From Gemmatimonadaceae bacterium (lineage in GTDB: Bacteria; Gemmatimonadota; Gemmatimonadetes; Gemmatimonadales; Gemmatimonadaceae), in assembly GCA_017881545.1 (NCBI GenBank), contig JADGQU010000174.1, positions 1 to 5,858 on the forward strand: a stretch of 5,858 bases of DNA, in the 5' to 3' direction. Of this stretch, positions 3,614 through 5,858 are shown piece after piece (the stretch's first letter is position 1; the number at the start of each line of letters is the position of its first letter). Position numbers and translations under genes: made by a program. The notes beneath the pieces are model-generated. The model saw only the letters and a program-made list of their open reading frames with translations. It was not told where the DNA came from and searched no databases.

Positions 3614-4801
3614 TCAGTCCGGCGGAAAGGACACGGGGCCCAGCTTCCAGAGCCCGCTGAGCATGTCGGAGGCGTAGAGGCGCAACCCGATCAGCTTCAC
3701 ACCCCAGACATAGACGCCCCCCGTTCCGTCAGGCCAATGCGCGACCTCTCGGCCCATTTTGGCGAGGTCGCACCGCCCGAGCGAACCCTTGTCCGCGTCC
3801 GCGCAGCTCGACAGGTCGCCGGTCACGTCGATCGCCCTCACACCCGCGTTGTAGTAAGCGGCGTAGAGGATGCCGCGACTCTCATCGACGGAGAAGTTGT
3901 GAGTACCCGCTCCATCAAGGTGGAAGAACGCGACTTCGCGCGGCGACGCGAAGTTGCTGACATCGACGACGTGGATGTCGCCACTGGACCTGACGCCGAC
4001 GGCGCCGGGCCCTTCCTCGCCTACGAACGCGTATCGCTTCTCTCCGTTGGCGCCGTTGTGAAACCACCAGATGTTGTGGACCTCGCCTCCGACTGTTTTC
4101 ACGTTGCCGAGCGCGATCGGATTCGCGATGGTGCCACTCCCAGCGCCACCGATGTCCCAGATCGTGACGCCATCATCCCAAAGAGCCGTGAAGAGGATTC
4201 CATCGCGAACGAAGACATCGTGTACGAACGGCTTTCCCATTGCCGCAGTGAATACCTGCGTCGGCACGGCCGGATCGGACAGGTCCACGATCACGAGACG
4301 GGCGGGCGATCCGGCGCGTGGATCGATGCACAGGAACGCGTAGAGCTGGCCGTTCACTCGCTGCACTTCCGCCGTGTGCACTCCCGGATCAGTGAGCGCG
4401 CTGCTGTAGCGCGAGATGAGCTGAGGCTTGGCCGGATCGGCGAGACTGTAGATCACGATCGAGCCCGGCGAGAACTCGGTCGCGACAACGAGCAGCTGTC
4501 CGTCGTCACTCGCTTGAATATCCCCGAGCGTGCTCGCGCCGGGCACGATCAGGGAGTCGATCAGCGCGGGCGTGTTGCCCGTGACATTCCAGATCTTGAT
4601 AGCGTTCCCCGGTGCGCTGCGATTTCCCCAGGTAGTCGTATAGGCGATGTTCCCCTGGACCCAGACCTCCGCGGTAAAGCGGTCCGAGACCATGCCCATT
4701 CCGAATACGGTGAGCGCATGAGAGCCCGTCACCGGCATCACCGGACTATCGGATCCGCATGCAAGCGCGACGATCGCGCACGCGAGGATCGGGAAGCGCA
4801 T
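3614..4801 (-). CDS. LVIVD-repeat outer-membrane lipoprotein
   Basis: The 395-residue product begins with a lipoprotein signal: MRFPIL, a short hydrophobic core, and ALAC with Cys15 as the likely lipidated residue followed by GSD. The rest repeats a strand pattern ending in IVD-like blocks: AIKIWNV (67-73), SIVIYSLADP (114-123), RLVIVDLSDP (168-177), VTIWDI (212-217), DIHVVDV (275-281) and VRAIDV (321-326). This is the LVIVD repeat, expected to form a beta-propeller. Cys333 and Cys344 could form a disulfide. LVIVD proteins are mostly surface-associated and of unknown function. The start lies 1 base past the stop of the barrel gene (TAG-A-ATG), with a weak GGGGG nine bases upstream, which points to translational coupling. 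A partnership with that barrel protein is inference. Confidence 0.87.
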   Translation of the reverse strand: MRFPILACAIVALACGSDSPVMPVTGSHALTVFGMGMVSDRFTAEVWVQGNIAYTTTWGNRSAPGNAIKIWNVTGNTPALIDSLIVPGASTLGDIQASDDGQLLVVATEFSPGSIVIYSLADPAKPQLISRYSSALTDPGVHTAEVQRVNGQLYAFLCIDPRAGSPARLVIVDLSDPAVPTQVFTAAMGKPFVHDVFVRDGILFTALWDDGVTIWDIGGAGSGTIANPIALGNVKTVGGEVHNIWWFHNGANGEKRYAFVGEEGPGAVGVRSSGDIHVVDVSNFASPREVAFFHLDGAGTHNFSVDESRGILYAAYYNAGVRAIDVTGDLSSCADADKGSLGRCDLAKMGREVAHWPDGTGGVYVWGVKLIGLRLYASDMLSGLWKLGPVSFPPD

Positions 4802-4802
4802 T

Positions 4803-5858
4803 CTACATGTCCCCCATCTTCATGCCACCCATTCCGGCCGCGGGTTTCTTAGCGATCGCGACTCCGTACCGGCCCATTCGCATGTGAGACATCCCGAACG
4901 CCACTTTGGCGCCGACGGACACGCTCCAGAGGCGATCGGATCCATAGAACTGGCGCGGATCGAATCCCGACGGCCGCAGAGTCGGACTGACGCGAGCTTG
5001 CGCAACTTCGGCGAACGGCTCGACACTGAACGCTCCGGCATTCACGAGGGAAGCGGCGACTCGCGCGGTGATGATCGTCCAGCGGGAGCGACCCGCAATG
5101 CTGAGATCGCTGGCTGGAACCGGTATTCTGAACGGGTCGGAGAGACGTTGCTCGTCCGGCCGCTCGGTGCGCTCGAGCCTGAGCGCGCCGTTCAGCCGAT
5201 CGTATCGCGCCCAGGTTTCTGCGAGCAATGACGTGTAGGCGAACGTGCGCGACGACCCGACGTAGTCTCCGGTGCGGGCCCATTCGATCAGGGCGTAGCC
5301 GGAATGCTGGACATCTTCCAGGCAAATAGACGCGCTCTGCTTGTGCTGATCGGCGCCGCCCCCGTCGGGGTTCTCGGGGGATTTCACGCGTGCGTAGCTG
5401 GTCTGGAACTCACCCTGTGGCCAGGGAACGAACGTGATCCGGCCCGACCACGAATCCCAGTAACGGTTGCGGTTGGGAGTGTCTCCGGGACCCGTTGGCT
5501 CATCACCGTTGAACGCCCCTCCCTCGAGGATCCACGGGCCGGCGCGCAGCGCGCCGATGGCGACGGCGCGCTCGAGGATCTGCGCAAGATGGTGGTTGAT
5601 CGGATATTTCTCGAACGGCCGCGCCATTGGGTCATCGGTGCCGAAGGGCGCAAAGCCCTTTCCTATCGTGATGGACACGCCACTCACAGCGTCTCCCCCA
5701 AACCTTCGCTCCGATGTGAGCGCCAGCTCGTGAAGATAAGTGTGCGGATGGCGGCGATCGATGTAACCCTCGCCGTAGATGCCCGCGTTCAGCTCGCCGC
5801 GCTTGATTGTTGATCCCTCGAAATTGAGCGTTCCCTTCAGCGAGAGCAGGCCGCCCCA
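4803..5858 (-). CDS. Outer-membrane beta-barrel protein, 5' end cut by window
   Basis: The frame is open from the right window edge to the TAG at 4805-4803, giving the last 351 residues; the GTG at 5687 is internal, since the 57 codons before it continue the same protein. The sequence shows alternating polar/hydrophobic strands with many Tyr, Trp and Arg, as in porin-like barrels (for example ILEGGAFNGDEP and YWDSWSGRITFVPWP). YIDRRHPHTYLHEL near the visible start resembles a DRxHPH motif I recall from uncharacterised barrel proteins, some near copper genes. The last barrel strand is followed by a methionine-rich end, MSHMRMG and then GMGGMKMGDM, so the protein lacks the usual terminal aromatic residue. 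Metal or copper binding by this tail is possible, by analogy with the Met-rich parts of CopB/PcoB, but not shown. The LVIVD lipoprotein gene follows by 1 base. Confidence 0.78.
   Translation of the reverse strand, partial: WGGLLSLKGTLNFEGSTIKRGELNAGIYGEGYIDRRHPHTYLHELALTSERRFGGDAVSGVSITIGKGFAPFGTDDPMARPFEKYPINHHLAQILERAVAIGALRAGPWILEGGAFNGDEPTGPGDTPNRNRYWDSWSGRITFVPWPQGEFQTSYARVKSPENPDGGGADQHKQSASICLEDVQHSGYALIEWARTGDYVGSSRTFAYTSLLAETWARYDRLNGALRLERTERPDEQRLSDPFRIPVPASDLSIAGRSRWTIITARVAASLVNAGAFSVEPFAEVAQARVSPTLRPSGFDPRQFYGSDRLWSVSVGAKVAFGMSHMRMGRYGVAIAKKPAAGMGGMKMGDM

Noticed and set aside
3485..4852. Long + strand open frame of 455 codons opposite the LVIVD gene
   Set aside because: It is antisense to a gene with clear signal peptide and repeats, is very rich in Arg, Asp and His without domain-like pattern, and is explained by high GC content of the opposite codon positions.
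5304..5813. + strand open frame of 169 codons near the right edge
   Set aside because: It is opposite the barrel gene, which is open to the window edge and has barrel-like sequence; no domain is visible in the + frame.

Overview
The window is GC-rich and carries densely packed genes on both strands. The proteins suggest a Gram-negative, probably soil-dwelling member of the Gemmatimonadota. An LVIVD-repeat lipoprotein, a DUF4097 secreted protein and a large outer-membrane barrel next to each other recall that phylum. This assignment rests on remembered family resemblance, not on a search.

Left part (1-1222). The C-terminal end of an M20-family metallopeptidase enters on the + strand and converges with a standalone infA (translation initiation factor IF-1, - strand). 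Upstream of infA on the same strand lies a cold-shock protein gene (csp) with a very strong intrinsic terminator between the two. The next 383 bases (840-1222), between csp and the divergent phzF-like gene, hold no gene but are full of structure. They contain a good sigma70-type promoter pointing towards csp, an intrinsic terminator on the same strand between that promoter and csp, a second intrinsic terminator on the opposite strand, and several further stem-loops. This looks like a long, structured csp leader with a possible attenuator, or a site of one or two small RNAs.

Middle part (1223-2155). A complete PhzF-family isomerase/epimerase-like gene lies on the + strand. Its start codon has no visible Shine-Dalgarno sequence and is immediately preceded by two inverted repeats. 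It ends 3 bases short of the next gene, which comes from the other strand.

Right part (2159-5858, all - strand). Four genes for exported or envelope proteins follow one another. In transcription order they are an outer-membrane barrel protein with a methionine-rich tail (truncated at the window edge), an LVIVD-repeat lipoprotein whose start is 1 base from the barrel gene's stop, a DUF4097 protein built from DGSG repeats, and a small secreted glycine-rich protein. The barrel and lipoprotein are almost certainly co-translated and may act together at the outer membrane. DUF4097 may belong to the same transcript through a 73-base spacer with two mutually exclusive hairpins. The small protein has its own promoter and a leader of about 200 bases with competing stems and a 17-bp-period direct repeat.

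No tRNA, rRNA, CRISPR array, insertion sequence or other mobile element was seen. The most interesting items are the csp leader and the barrel plus LVIVD lipoprotein pair.
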